Shown here: piece after piece, positions 6,673 to 13,023 of the stretch
Layout of the letters: each line of letters starts with the position of its first letter
How positions within the stretch are numbered: position 1 is the first letter of the stretch
Origin: Actinomycetota bacterium
Lineage (GTDB): Bacteria > Actinomycetota > Actinomycetes > Streptosporangiales > Streptosporangiaceae
Direction: 5' to 3'
DNA length: 14,649 nt
NCBI GenBank assembly: GCA_003168295.1
Contig: PMST01000336.1
Coordinates: forward strand, 1-14,649
The notes under the pieces: model-generated
What the model was told of the DNA's origin: nothing
The model's database searches: none
Seen by the model: only the letters and a program-made list of their open reading frames with translations
Translations under genes and position numbers: made by a program

Positions 6673-7629
6673 TCAGCTCAAGGTGCCGCTGACGGTGAAC
6701 ATGCCGGTCATTCCTTCCTGTGCGTGCCCGGGGACTGGACACAGGTACCGGTAGGTTCCTGGCGTGGCGGTGACGCTGAGGGTTGCGGAGTGCATACCCG
6801 CGGACGTGGGGTTGCCGAGGAACCACACCGCCGCACCGGGGAACGCGAGGCGTGCGGTCACCATTGGCATCGACGATGACCTAGCCTGACCGGCGGCGAT
6901 GACCAGGCCCTGCGCGGTGTCTGGGTCGGCGTTGATGACTTGGAGGCTGACCCGGGTGCCAGCCTTGACGGTGATCGCCGGGTTGGTCATGCCGGCGATG
7001 CGGAAGGTCTCATCGGGACCGCCAGCCGGGCTGGCCAGGACGGTGAGCCTGACGGTGGCGCCGGTGAAGGTGATCCGGTTCGCGGCACGGTCAACCGTGG
7101 CGCCGGCCGGACTCTGGCTGCCGAGCCGAGCAGCCTGCGCTGCGCTGATCCGGGAACCGGGGGCGTTCGCGAACAGCGCACCCATGATCTTCCCCGGATC
7201 GCTGCTGGTGCCCATCATGAAGCCCGGCAGCGCGCTGCCCCGCATCCAGGCCGGGGCGGCGACGCCGCCCATCATCCACTGGCAGCCAGTGGCACCCATC
7301 ATCCAGCCGTACGATTTGCCGCCCATCATCGAGCCGCCGCTGTCCAGGCGGCCCATCATCGTCTGGTAGTACGCGTACGTGGAGCCAGCGGGCGTAGCCG
7401 CCGCGGGGGGCTTGGATGTGGTCGCGCAGCCGGTGACGGCCGCTCCGGCCACGAGGCCTGCCGCGGCGACGACAGTGATGCCGATCGCCGCGGCGGCTGG
7501 CCTGTGTGGGCAGTTGTCCTCATGTGGGTCGGGATACTCGCGTTTTTGGGTGTGCTGATCTGGATCGGGTACACCCTGATGACCAGGCAGCACCGGCCGC
7601 GCCACGGCGGGCAGGGCGGCTACGGGCAC
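6673..7629 (-). CDS. Met-rich cupredoxin lipoprotein (sulfocyanin/rusticyanin-like), start region disturbed
   Basis: The frame holds a secreted copper protein. A hydrophobic signal segment (about residues 45-66 of the open frame) ends in a lipobox AVTGC with Cys68. Then comes a Met-rich linker with MMG at 91, 101, 110, 119 and 138 and IMG at 148, and finally a cupredoxin domain (about 190-318). The C-terminal copper loop, YLCPVPGHAQEGM, has the C-x4-H-x4-M spacing of rusticyanin and sulfocyanin (Cys297, His302, Met307). The expected upstream His ligand is replaced by Gln240 in NADPDTAQGLVI. The only in-frame starts are GTGs at 7629, 7605 and 7593, giving an odd 30-45-residue acidic leader. 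The natural-looking ATG at 7523 (reads MRTTAHTG) is one base out of frame. The 5' end also runs antisense through the SHOCT gene. It may carry a frameshift; the mature domain itself is intact apart from the Gln. Confidence 0.78.
   Translation of the reverse strand: MPVAALPAVARPVLPGHQGVPDPDQHTQKREYPDPHEDNCPHRPAAAAIGITVVAAAGLVAGAAVTGCATTSKPPAAATPAGSTYAYYQTMMGRLDSGGSMMGGKSYGWMMGATGCQWMMGGVAAPAWMRGSALPGFMMGTSSDPGKIMGALFANAPGSRISAAQAARLGSQSPAGATVDRAANRITFTGATVRLTVLASPAGGPDETFRIAGMTNPAITVKAGTRVSLQVINADPDTAQGLVIAAGQARSSSMPMVTARLAFPGAAVWFLGNPTSAGMHSATLSVTATPGTYRYLCPVPGHAQEGMTGMFTVSGTLS
7211..7359. repeat. CCCATCAT repeat encoding MMG copper-binding-type motifs
   Basis: CCCATCAT on the plus strand occurs at 7211, 7268, 7295, 7322 and 7352. 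The last four are spaced 27, 27 and 30 bases, in phase with the minus-strand reading frame, and each encodes Met-Met-Gly. A related CCCATGAT at 7181 encodes Ile-Met-Gly. The in-frame 9-10-residue period suggests expansion of a methionine cluster, as in Cu(I)-binding proteins, rather than a DNA-level element. Confidence 0.75.
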
Positions 7630-7770
7630 CGCAGCGGAACGGACGCGCGCGGGATACTGGACGAGCGGCTAGCCCGCGGTGATATCGACGCTGCGGAATA
7701 CCACAGGTTGCGGGGCCTGATCGCCGCAGGCGATGACCAGGCCCCGGCTGGCGCGGCGAGCAGGCGATAA
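7504..7770 (+). CDS. Small membrane protein with C-terminal SHOCT domain
   Basis: An 88-residue protein with one N-terminal transmembrane helix (VLMWVGILAFLGVLIWIGYTL), then a basic hinge (MTRQHRPRHGG), then a SHOCT motif near the C terminus (ARGILDERLARGDIDAAEYHRLRGLI). SHOCT is a short helical module of unknown biochemical role, often at the end of small membrane proteins. The GTG at 7504 is taken because it opens the hydrophobic stretch; ATG 7522 would give 82 residues. Neither has a clear ribosome-binding site, and the frame stays open far upstream as a shadow. It diverges from the cupredoxin gene with no spacer at all: its first codons lie antisense to the lipoprotein leader. Such SHOCT proteins often sit near metal or redox lipoproteins, so a joint role is possible. 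Confidence 0.75.
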   Translation: MWAVVLMWVGILAFLGVLIWIGYTLMTRQHRPRHGGQGGYGHRSGTDARGILDERLARGDIDAAEYHRLRGLIAAGDDQAPAGAASRR

Positions 7771-8022
7771 CGGCCGACGATTGATTCTCAACTGGCTGCG
7801 GGGGCAAACTGCGCAATGGCGAAGAACCTGTGACGGCAGTCCGGTAGCCACCTGTGCCAGCGGCCAGAAATTTCGTTCGAAATGCCGTGGGAAATTCTCC
7901 TGCTCTCGGCCGCTTTATGAGCTATTAAACCGCTATGTAACCAGGTCATGATGACCATGGCCTCTGTTGCGCAGCTGGGCATCAGGCGTACGGTGGAGGC
8001 CTAGGCATCATCTGGAGAAGGC
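7771..8022. other. Gene-free stretch with two dyads, former regulatory region
   Basis: This stretch encodes nothing I can support and is more AT-rich than its surroundings around 7866-7940. It holds a perfect ATTTCG-TT-CGAAAT dyad (7870-7883) and a perfect GGTCAT-G-ATGACC dyad (7944-7956). The second lies 66 bp upstream of the decayed alcohol dehydrogenase start and has the size of a dimeric repressor site. GGAGAAGG at 8014-8021 is the old ribosome-binding site of that gene. Confidence 0.4.
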
Positions 8023-8202
8023 ATGACGGCCCCGGTCGCAGGCGAATTCCGGCAACCACTGGCAATCGAGGACAGGCCAATTCCGTCACCTGGCCGCGGG
8101 CACGTTCCAATGCACCCCATTAACGTCCCTGACAGCATCGCCCTCTTCGACGCGGCCCGCTCGGCTACGCGGGCGTGACCACCTACAAGGCAGTCAAGGT
8201 AG
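8023..8202 (+). pseudogene. Remnant of a zinc-dependent alcohol dehydrogenase
   Basis: From ATG 8023, which is preceded by GGAGAAGG, the first 30 codons read like the N terminus of a medium-chain zinc alcohol dehydrogenase (AdhP type): GEFRQPLAIEDRPIPSPGRG. The frame then jumps directly to a segment that belongs about 100 residues later, PINVPDSIALFDAA (8116-8157), so the whole catalytic-zinc region is missing without a change of frame. Right after this a C is lacking at about 8157: the continuation PLGYAGVTTYKAVKV (8157-8201), matching the family sequence PLxxAGVTTYKAVKV, is in the next frame. The original frame stops at 8176-8178. The NAD-binding domain is absent. It is therefore a dead gene with an internal deletion, a frameshift and a 3' truncation. 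The match is from memory of the family; the reading frames are seen directly. Confidence 0.78.
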
Positions 8203-8226
8203 GTATGGAAGTGGGTGGAAGAATCC

Positions 8227-8688
8227 ATGGGCGATCGCGATGACCGGCTATCGGCCGCGCGGCAGGATCTGGGCCTGCTGGCCGGCGACTTGAGTACGGC
8301 TTGCGGGCAGCTTGAGGAGTTCGCGACCATGTGGCGGCGGCAGTGCCAGGCCAGGAATTCCTGGCGCGACATGCCGCACGCCTTCCCGCAGGGACTGCGG
8401 GACGCGGCGTACGGGCTGGCCGGCACCCTGCGAGCGTTCGTGGAAGCAGGCCCGGACCAGGGTCCGGACCTTGTGCTCTGCGCGGTTGCGCAGCTATCCG
8501 CTCTCGAGGCCGGCCTCGCCGCGGCCGTCGCCGCAGCCGACCGCGGCGTGACCGGAGATGCCTGCGGGAGCACTCAGCTGAGGCCGGCCGCGATCTGCGT
8601 CACCATGAGCCGCGTCCGGACACGGCAGCGGAGCCTGATCGCGCACCTGGTCGCAGGCCAGGAAATGACCGCTGCGCGGGCAGCTTAG
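8227..8688 (+). CDS. Hypothetical protein, 153 aa, soluble helical
   Basis: I do not recognise this protein. Codon choice is typical of the window (GC-rich third positions), so it is probably real. It is Ala/Leu/Arg-rich and looks mostly helical, with an amphipathic first half (RLSAARQDLGLLAGDLSTAC), a conserved-looking Trp/Cys patch around residues 36-46 (MWRRQCQARNSW), an Ala-rich helix (92-104) and a basic stretch RVRTRQRS near the end. Cysteines are at 26, 40, 85, 113 and 124. There is no signal peptide or membrane segment. ATG 8227 is chosen because GGAAG (8217-8221) lies five bases upstream; an in-frame GTG at 8215 overlaps that site. It starts just behind the alcohol dehydrogenase remnant and converges with the DUF1707 gene, with eight bases between stops. 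Confidence 0.65.
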   Translation: MGDRDDRLSAARQDLGLLAGDLSTACGQLEEFATMWRRQCQARNSWRDMPHAFPQGLRDAAYGLAGTLRAFVEAGPDQGPDLVLCAVAQLSALEAGLAAAVAAADRGVTGDACGSTQLRPAAICVTMSRVRTRQRSLIAHLVAGQEMTAARAA

Positions 8689-8696
8689 GTGCGCCG

Positions 8697-9329
8697 CTAG
8701 GCAGAGCCGGCCAACAGCAGGTCCAGGTCGGCGGCCTGCGGTGATGTCCCCGGCGGAACATAGCCCGCGCACGGGCAGCGTCTCCGCACGTTCAGCGGGT
8801 CAAGCCGGACGGAGCAGGCCATGGGCGTGCGGTGGGACGCGGCGGTGTGCGCGCATCGAACGCACATTCCCGCCGTCGGCACCGACATGCAGTGCCATTC
8901 CCAGAGCATATTGGTCCCGATGGACAGCCAGAACATGAAATAGGCGAACGCGATCACGAAGCCGACGACTTCATATTCACCGGCACCGCGCACAGACGCG
9001 ACCACAAAAGAAGCGGCGACTACAGCTGGCGTAATGAAGCCGGCCGCGCCCCACCTGACCGCGTTGCTCGTCTGCGGCCGGGACGGCCTGCCCGGCGGCT
9101 GGGCCCCGGCCAGCCGCGCAGGGATGTCGGCGGTGACCGCGGCCAGTTCCGTGCAGGTACGTGCCGTGAACGTCAGGCCGATGCGCGCGTCGAACTCGTC
9201 CTTAGTCAGCCGCCCCTGAACGAACGCGGCCTCGAGCACGTCGACCGCCTGATCGCGGTCCGCGCGCGACACCCGCCGGCGGCCGTGGCCCGCCGCCGCT
9301 GCCTTCTCGTCTCCAGGCCCTGTTATCAC
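8697..9329 (-). CDS. DUF1707 membrane protein with Cys-rich C-terminal tail
   Basis: A 210-residue protein. Residues 19-70 match the actinobacterial DUF1707 module: RVSRADRDQAVDVLEAAF, then GRLTKDEFDARI, then ART-ELAAVTADIP. This module is a short helical domain related to SHOCT and usually lies before membrane helices. Two hydrophobic segments follow (about 94-113 and 121-143). The tail after the second helix contains Cys147, Cys156, Cys159, Cys172, Cys185 and Cys187 plus His161 and His166, which could bind a metal. The GTG start is preceded by a purine-rich GGGAGGGG about three bases upstream, which is tight but the best available. It lies 80 bp downstream of the GH59 gene on the same strand and may be co-transcribed. 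The frame is also open further upstream across the GH59 gene, but that part is a shadow. Confidence 0.8.
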   Translation of the reverse strand: MITGPGDEKAAAAGHGRRRVSRADRDQAVDVLEAAFVQGRLTKDEFDARIGLTFTARTCTELAAVTADIPARLAGAQPPGRPSRPQTSNAVRWGAAGFITPAVVAASFVVASVRGAGEYEVVGFVIAFAYFMFWLSIGTNMLWEWHCMSVPTAGMCVRCAHTAASHRTPMACSVRLDPLNVRRRCPCAGYVPPGTSPQAADLDLLLAGSA

Positions 9330-9409
9330 GGCCCCTCCCTCGGAGGAAGCTTTAAGAACAGGGTAACCCGCTGCCCCGGCCGGCCATCCCCCGCTGGCCC
9401 CGCTATGGA

Positions 9410-11500
9410 TTAGCGGACGGTGAAGCTGGGATAGAGCACCGGATAGTAGCCAAGGCTCCCCAGCCCGGCAGGTCCGTACCGGTACATGCGATTGGTCACG
9501 GCGGCCACGAGGACGCCGTCGACCTGCGCTGAGATGCTGGTGCCACGGGTGGTGAGGCTCAGGGTGTAGGCGCGGGCGGCGGTGACCCGCCCCGATGCGA
9601 GCGTCACGGCGGCCGGGCCGCTGGCCACGATCTGCCAGGCGCCGTTGCTGCGGATCATCAGCTCGTAGCCCCGGAACTGGCTGAAGGTGGTCCCACCGAA
9701 CCCGCTGAACCGTGCGATGAGCGTGGCACCGGGCGCCGGGAACGCCGTTCCGGACGCCGGGAGGATAACGCGGGCCGAGACGGTGTAGTCGCGCCAGGTG
9801 TTCTGGCCGACGATCGCGTACGGGGCGGGTGACCGGCCGGGGTACTGCCATTCCACCGGCTCCCCCGCCGTCGTCTGGGTCAGCACGCCGTGCACGTAAG
9901 CGAACGACCCTTCTATCGGGGCGAGCATGTTCGCCAGGCCGGCGCTGTCGGGGGTAGCGGTGTACGGCACCGGCATCGGCCCGGCGGCCGGGACCGCGGG
10001 TGCGTGGCCGTCCGCCCGAGACTGCCCGGTGGTCGTGGTGAACGTATATATGTATCCCGGTTGCAGCAGCGCGGCGAAGGCACCGTCGTGAGGGATGATG
10101 TCGCCGCGCTGGATGAACTGGCCGGGCCCGCGCAGGTTGGTACTCCAGACATGGACCACCCGGGCCGGCAGGCCGCCTGTGACGTGGATGGTGACCTGCT
10201 GCGCCGCGGTGGCTACGGAGGTCTGCGCCACCATGGACCAGGCGGAACGGCCGGGCGCCAGGTAAGTGTCGTACGTGCCGCCGGCAGGCAGGTCGCCGTT
10301 GGCCCCGGCCGCGTGCCGCCAGCCGGCAGCGGTGAACTGAGTGGTCTGGGCGATCACCCAGGTCAGGGGCGTGACGTCGTAGTAGCCGTCCCAGGGGGAG
10401 TCGGCCAAGACCAGGCCCCGGTTCTCGTGCGGGAGATCCGGCGGGATCGCGTCGATCAGCGGCCACACCAGGATGCCGGTGATCCCGGCCTGGATGTAAG
10501 CGTCGTTGAGCGCGCGGGCCAGGCCGCCCGGCCCCGGAAGTGCGGGGTTGGTTCCGGTGGCCGGGGTGGCCCCGAGCTCGGATTCCCACAGCGGCTTGCC
10601 CAGGCCGGCCGCTAGGGCCCGAGCCTGAGCGGCCACCACGCAGCGGTACCCGGTCGTGGGCAGCCCGCAGGTGTCGTGCACGCCCAGGACACTGACCGCC
10701 CGGCCGAAGGACGGATCGGTAACCATGTCACCGGCGACGGTCTGCCAGGCGAGCAGCGGAGCGTATCCCATCTGCCGGCGCCCTTCCGCAGTTTGCGGGG
10801 TGTCATCGGCGGCGACGATCGCAGTGCCGGCGAACCCGGCGGCGTCAAGCGCCGTGCGCAGGTTCACGAACCAGGCCCGTTCGGCCGGGGTGCCCTGGAA
10901 ATGCTCGTTCCAGCCGCCGACGTAGCTGATGGTCAGGCCGTTTTGCCTGGCACACCGGACCCAGGCCACGACGTAGCCCACGTCCGCGCGGCTCCACAGG
11001 CCGCCCCGACCGTCGCGGACCCAGGCCGGAGCCGACCATTGCAGGCCATACAGCTTGATCGCCGGATTACGCGCCAGGGCCTGGCGGGCCAGCCAGAACT
11101 CATAGCCGGCACCGCAATCCAGCCGGCCCGCGGCGGCCTCGACGGAGGGCTCCGAGCCATCGGAGGAGAAACCGCCTCCGCCGATCTCCAGCTTCAGCAG
11201 CTGCAGCGAGGCCCCGAAGCGCGGTGAGAACAGGTAGTCGAGGATCTGCGCGCGCTCACCCGGCGGATAGTCGATGAGCAGCCGGGAGTTACCGCCGCCG
11301 CCGCTGATCGCGCCGATGCCACCGAAGACGGGACCGGGGTGAGCGCCGTTGATGATGACCGGGTCCCGATCTGGCGTGATCGCGGCCGCTATCAGCGATG
11401 TGCTGTGTGATCCAGCCGGCGTAACCGTCGTGCTGCAGGCGGTCACCAGCGCCACCGCAGCCACGGCTATCGCCGTGCGGCCCCGCATTCTCACGGTCAC
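9410..11500 (-). CDS. GH59 glycoside hydrolase lipoprotein (galactocerebrosidase-like)
   Basis: A 696-residue secreted enzyme. The N terminus is a lipoprotein signal (RGRTAIAVAAVALVTAC, lipobox Cys22), so the enzyme is anchored on the outer face of the membrane. The TIM-barrel half strongly resembles animal galactocerebrosidase: GPVFGGIGAISGGGGNSRLL (57-75), ILDYLFSPRFGASLQLLKLEIGG (86-108), and WNEH with the acid/base Glu199, then LWESELG with the nucleophile Glu308. The segment RGLVLADSPWDGYYDV-TPLTWVIAQTTQFTAAGW (361-394) is also family-typical. A beta-rich middle part and a C-terminal lectin-like domain (about 560-696, YTVSARVILPA through LGSLGYYPVLYPSFTVR) complete the family architecture. 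GH59 enzymes hydrolyse beta-linked galactose. Between the two catalytic Glu there are 109 residues, more than in mouse GALC (E182/E258). Start GTG 11500 or ATG 11488; neither has a clear ribosome-binding site. It lies downstream of gudD on the same strand. Confidence 0.92.
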   Translation of the reverse strand: MTVRMRGRTAIAVAAVALVTACSTTVTPAGSHSTSLIAAAITPDRDPVIINGAHPGPVFGGIGAISGGGGNSRLLIDYPPGERAQILDYLFSPRFGASLQLLKLEIGGGGFSSDGSEPSVEAAAGRLDCGAGYEFWLARQALARNPAIKLYGLQWSAPAWVRDGRGGLWSRADVGYVVAWVRCARQNGLTISYVGGWNEHFQGTPAERAWFVNLRTALDAAGFAGTAIVAADDTPQTAEGRRQMGYAPLLAWQTVAGDMVTDPSFGRAVSVLGVHDTCGLPTTGYRCVVAAQARALAAGLGKPLWESELGATPATGTNPALPGPGGLARALNDAYIQAGITGILVWPLIDAIPPDLPHENRGLVLADSPWDGYYDVTPLTWVIAQTTQFTAAGWRHAAGANGDLPAGGTYDTYLAPGRSAWSMVAQTSVATAAQQVTIHVTGGLPARVVHVWSTNLRGPGQFIQRGDIIPHDGAFAALLQPGYIYTFTTTTGQSRADGHAPAVPAAGPMPVPYTATPDSAGLANMLAPIEGSFAYVHGVLTQTTAGEPVEWQYPGRSPAPYAIVGQNTWRDYTVSARVILPASGTAFPAPGATLIARFSGFGGTTFSQFRGYELMIRSNGAWQIVASGPAAVTLASGRVTAARAYTLSLTTRGTSISAQVDGVLVAAVTNRMYRYGPAGLGSLGYYPVLYPSFTVR

Positions 11501-11536
11501 CCGATCGCGCTTGCGATGGCTGGCCGGCGTGCTGGG

Positions 11537-11572
11537 CCGCTATGCCGGAACAAGACCTTCGTCACATAGCGG
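11537..11572. promoter_or_regulatory. Inverted repeat upstream of the GH59 gene, possible operator
   Basis: CCGCTATG (11537-11544) and CATAGCGG (11565-11572) form a perfect 8-bp inverted repeat with a 20-base spacer, 37 bp upstream of the GH59 start. A TTATAC hexamer on the minus strand (11577-11572) adjoins it and could be a -10 element. An operator or a leader hairpin are both possible; the arrangement is seen, the role inferred. Confidence 0.4.
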
Positions 11573-11639
11573 TATAACGCGGAATCAACACGGATAGTTG
11601 CTGCCTGACCAGGCCATACCGGCGCTCATGAAGCTTCTA

Positions 11640-11767
11640 GCTACCGGAGACCACTTGCAATTCTCGTGGCCCTGGTAGCGGGAGAGACTCGACCGTCCCC
11701 TTGACCAGGCGTACTCCCGCTGCGCGCATGTCTTGTCCTCATGCCGGCCTGGTAAGCCCGCTACCAG
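11640..11767. other. Nested and competing inverted repeats between gudD and the GH59 gene
   Basis: Several perfect arms are packed into 128 bp. CTGGTAGCGGG (11672-11682) pairs with CCCGCTACCAG (11757-11767), 11 bp, the second arm covering the gudD stop codon. Inside lie ACCAGGC (11704-11710) with GCCTGGT (11747-11753), and GCATG (11726-11730) with CATGC (11740-11744). Alternative pairings reuse the first arm: AGCGGGAG (11677-11684) with CTCCCGCT (11714-11721), and GGTAGC (11674-11679) with the earlier GCTACC (11640-11645), which encloses CCAC/GTGG (11651-11654, 11666-11669). No T run is present. It could act as terminator, attenuator or a structured RNA on the minus strand between two co-directional genes. 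The rest of the gap (11573-11639) shows nothing. Confidence 0.55.
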
Positions 11768-13023
11768 CGAGGCTGCATACGCTCGTAGCCGGGGACGACG
11801 CGGCGCATGTAGCCGGTGTCGTCGCGGTTGCGCAGGCCGCAAGTCAGGTACTGCTCATGCAGGCGGGCCAGGGCATCACGGTCGAGTTCGACGCCGAGAC
11901 CCGGCCCGCCAGGGACGGTGAGAGCGCCACCGCTGAAGGTGAACGGCGAACCGGCTACGACGTCCTCGGTCTTCCAAGGCCAGTGGGTGTCGCAGGCGTA
12001 GGTGAGGTTGGGCACGGCGGCGGCCAGCTGGACCATCGCGGCGAGGCTGATGCCCAGGTGCGAGTTGGAGTGCATGGACAGGCCCAGGCCGAACGTCTCG
12101 CAGATACCGGCCAGGAGCTTCGACCGGCGCAAGCCACCCCAGTAGTGGTGATCCGAGAGGATCACCTGGACAGCGTTTTCCCTGATGGCGGGCGGCAGAT
12201 GGGTAAAGGCCACGACGCACATGTTGGTGGCGAGCGGCATCGGGGCGTCCCTCGCCACGCGCGCCATGCCGTCGATGTCCGGCGTCGGGTCCTCCAGGTA
12301 CTCAAGCACGCCGGCCAGCTCGCGGGCGACGTCGAGTGACGTTGCCGGGGTCCATGCGGCGTTCGGGTCGAGTCGCAGCGGGTGGTCGGGGAACGCGTCG
12401 CGCAGCGCCCGGACCGCCTCGATCTCCTGCGCCGGCGGGAAGACGCCGCCCTTGAGCTTGAGCGCCGTAAATCCGTAGCCGTCGACCATCCGCTTGGCCT
12501 GGGCGACGATCCCGTCCGGATCGAGCGCGGGACCCCAGTCGTCGGCAACCGGCGAACCCGGATGCGCGGCCCACTTATAGAAGAGGTAGGCAGAGAACGG
12601 TACCTGCGTCCTGACTGCGCCGCCGAGCAGGTCGGCGACCGGACGCCCGGAGACCTTTCCCTGGATGTCCAGGCAGGCCACCTCGAAGGGGGAGAACACG
12701 CGGTCGGCCGGCGCGCTCTGGCCGATGAGGCCGGATGCGATGGTCGTCTCCGGCGCCGCGAGGGCCCGGACGCGAGAGTAGATCTCCTCGGTGTGATAGA
12801 CGTCGACGCCCTCGATAGCGGTGGCGGCGGCCCGCAGCGCCGCCAGGTGCTTCTCGTCGGCGTACGTCTCGCCGAGGCCGGTGAGGCCCGCGTCGGTGTG
12901 CATCTCGATGATGGCGCGCAGCGCGAACGGTTCGTGGACGCCGACAGAGTTAAGCAGCGGCGGGTCGGCGAACGCGACAGGCGTGATCGCCACGTTAGTG
13001 ATACGGATGCTCCCAGTCGTCAT
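11761..13023 (-). CDS. gudD: Glucarate dehydratase (enolase superfamily)
   Basis: A 420-residue cytoplasmic Mg2+-dependent dehydratase that turns D-glucarate into 5-dehydro-4-deoxyglucarate. Family landmarks in order: N-terminal capping domain with DPPLLNSVGVHEPF (20-33); LKLKGG with the catalytic Lys pair 189/191; metal-binding RLDPNAAW (Asp219, with Asn221 alongside), YLEDP (Glu244) and ATNMC (Asn267); LSDHHYWGG (Asp291) and SMHSNSH (His318), the partner base pair; then DTHWPW and the C-terminal PGLGVELD. All residues corresponding to those described for E. coli GudD are present. Length is slightly under the usual 440. Its ATG overlaps the kdgD stop (ATGA), so the two are translationally coupled and make consecutive steps. 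Galactarate or another acid sugar as true substrate cannot be excluded. Confidence 0.92.
   Translation of the reverse strand: MTTGSIRITNVAITPVAFADPPLLNSVGVHEPFALRAIIEMHTDAGLTGLGETYADEKHLAALRAAATAIEGVDVYHTEEIYSRVRALAAPETTIASGLIGQSAPADRVFSPFEVACLDIQGKVSGRPVADLLGGAVRTQVPFSAYLFYKWAAHPGSPVADDWGPALDPDGIVAQAKRMVDGYGFTALKLKGGVFPPAQEIEAVRALRDAFPDHPLRLDPNAAWTPATSLDVARELAGVLEYLEDPTPDIDGMARVARDAPMPLATNMCVVAFTHLPPAIRENAVQVILSDHHYWGGLRRSKLLAGICETFGLGLSMHSNSHLGISLAAMVQLAAAVPNLTYACDTHWPWKTEDVVAGSPFTFSGGALTVPGGPGLGVELDRDALARLHEQYLTCGLRNRDDTGYMRRVVPGYERMQPRW

Noticed and set aside
7211..7359. CCCATCAT repeats considered as a CRISPR-like or iteron array
   Set aside because: The units are 8 bp, spaced by codon multiples and encode in-frame Met-Met-Gly in the cupredoxin lipoprotein, so protein-level repetition explains them.
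9330..10589. Upstream extension of the DUF1707 reading frame across the GH59 gene
   Set aside because: The frame is open only because of GC-rich codon structure; the product is Arg/Pro-rich without family similarity, whereas the GH59 frame matches galactocerebrosidase throughout.
7929..11573. The 10-mer ACCGCTATGT at 7929-7938 and its reverse complement at 11564-11573
   Set aside because: A pair of shared 10-mers is expected by chance in a window this long; only a few further bases agree around them.
11676..11763. An 88-nt tRNA-like fold on the minus strand: TAGCGGG and CCCGCTA as a 7-bp acceptor stem followed by CCA, with a TCGAGTC T-loop-like stretch
   Set aside because: No acceptable T stem, D stem or anticodon stem forms, the discriminator base position does not fit, and the 5' arm overlaps the gudD stop codon. 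The stems are better described as an inverted-repeat cluster.
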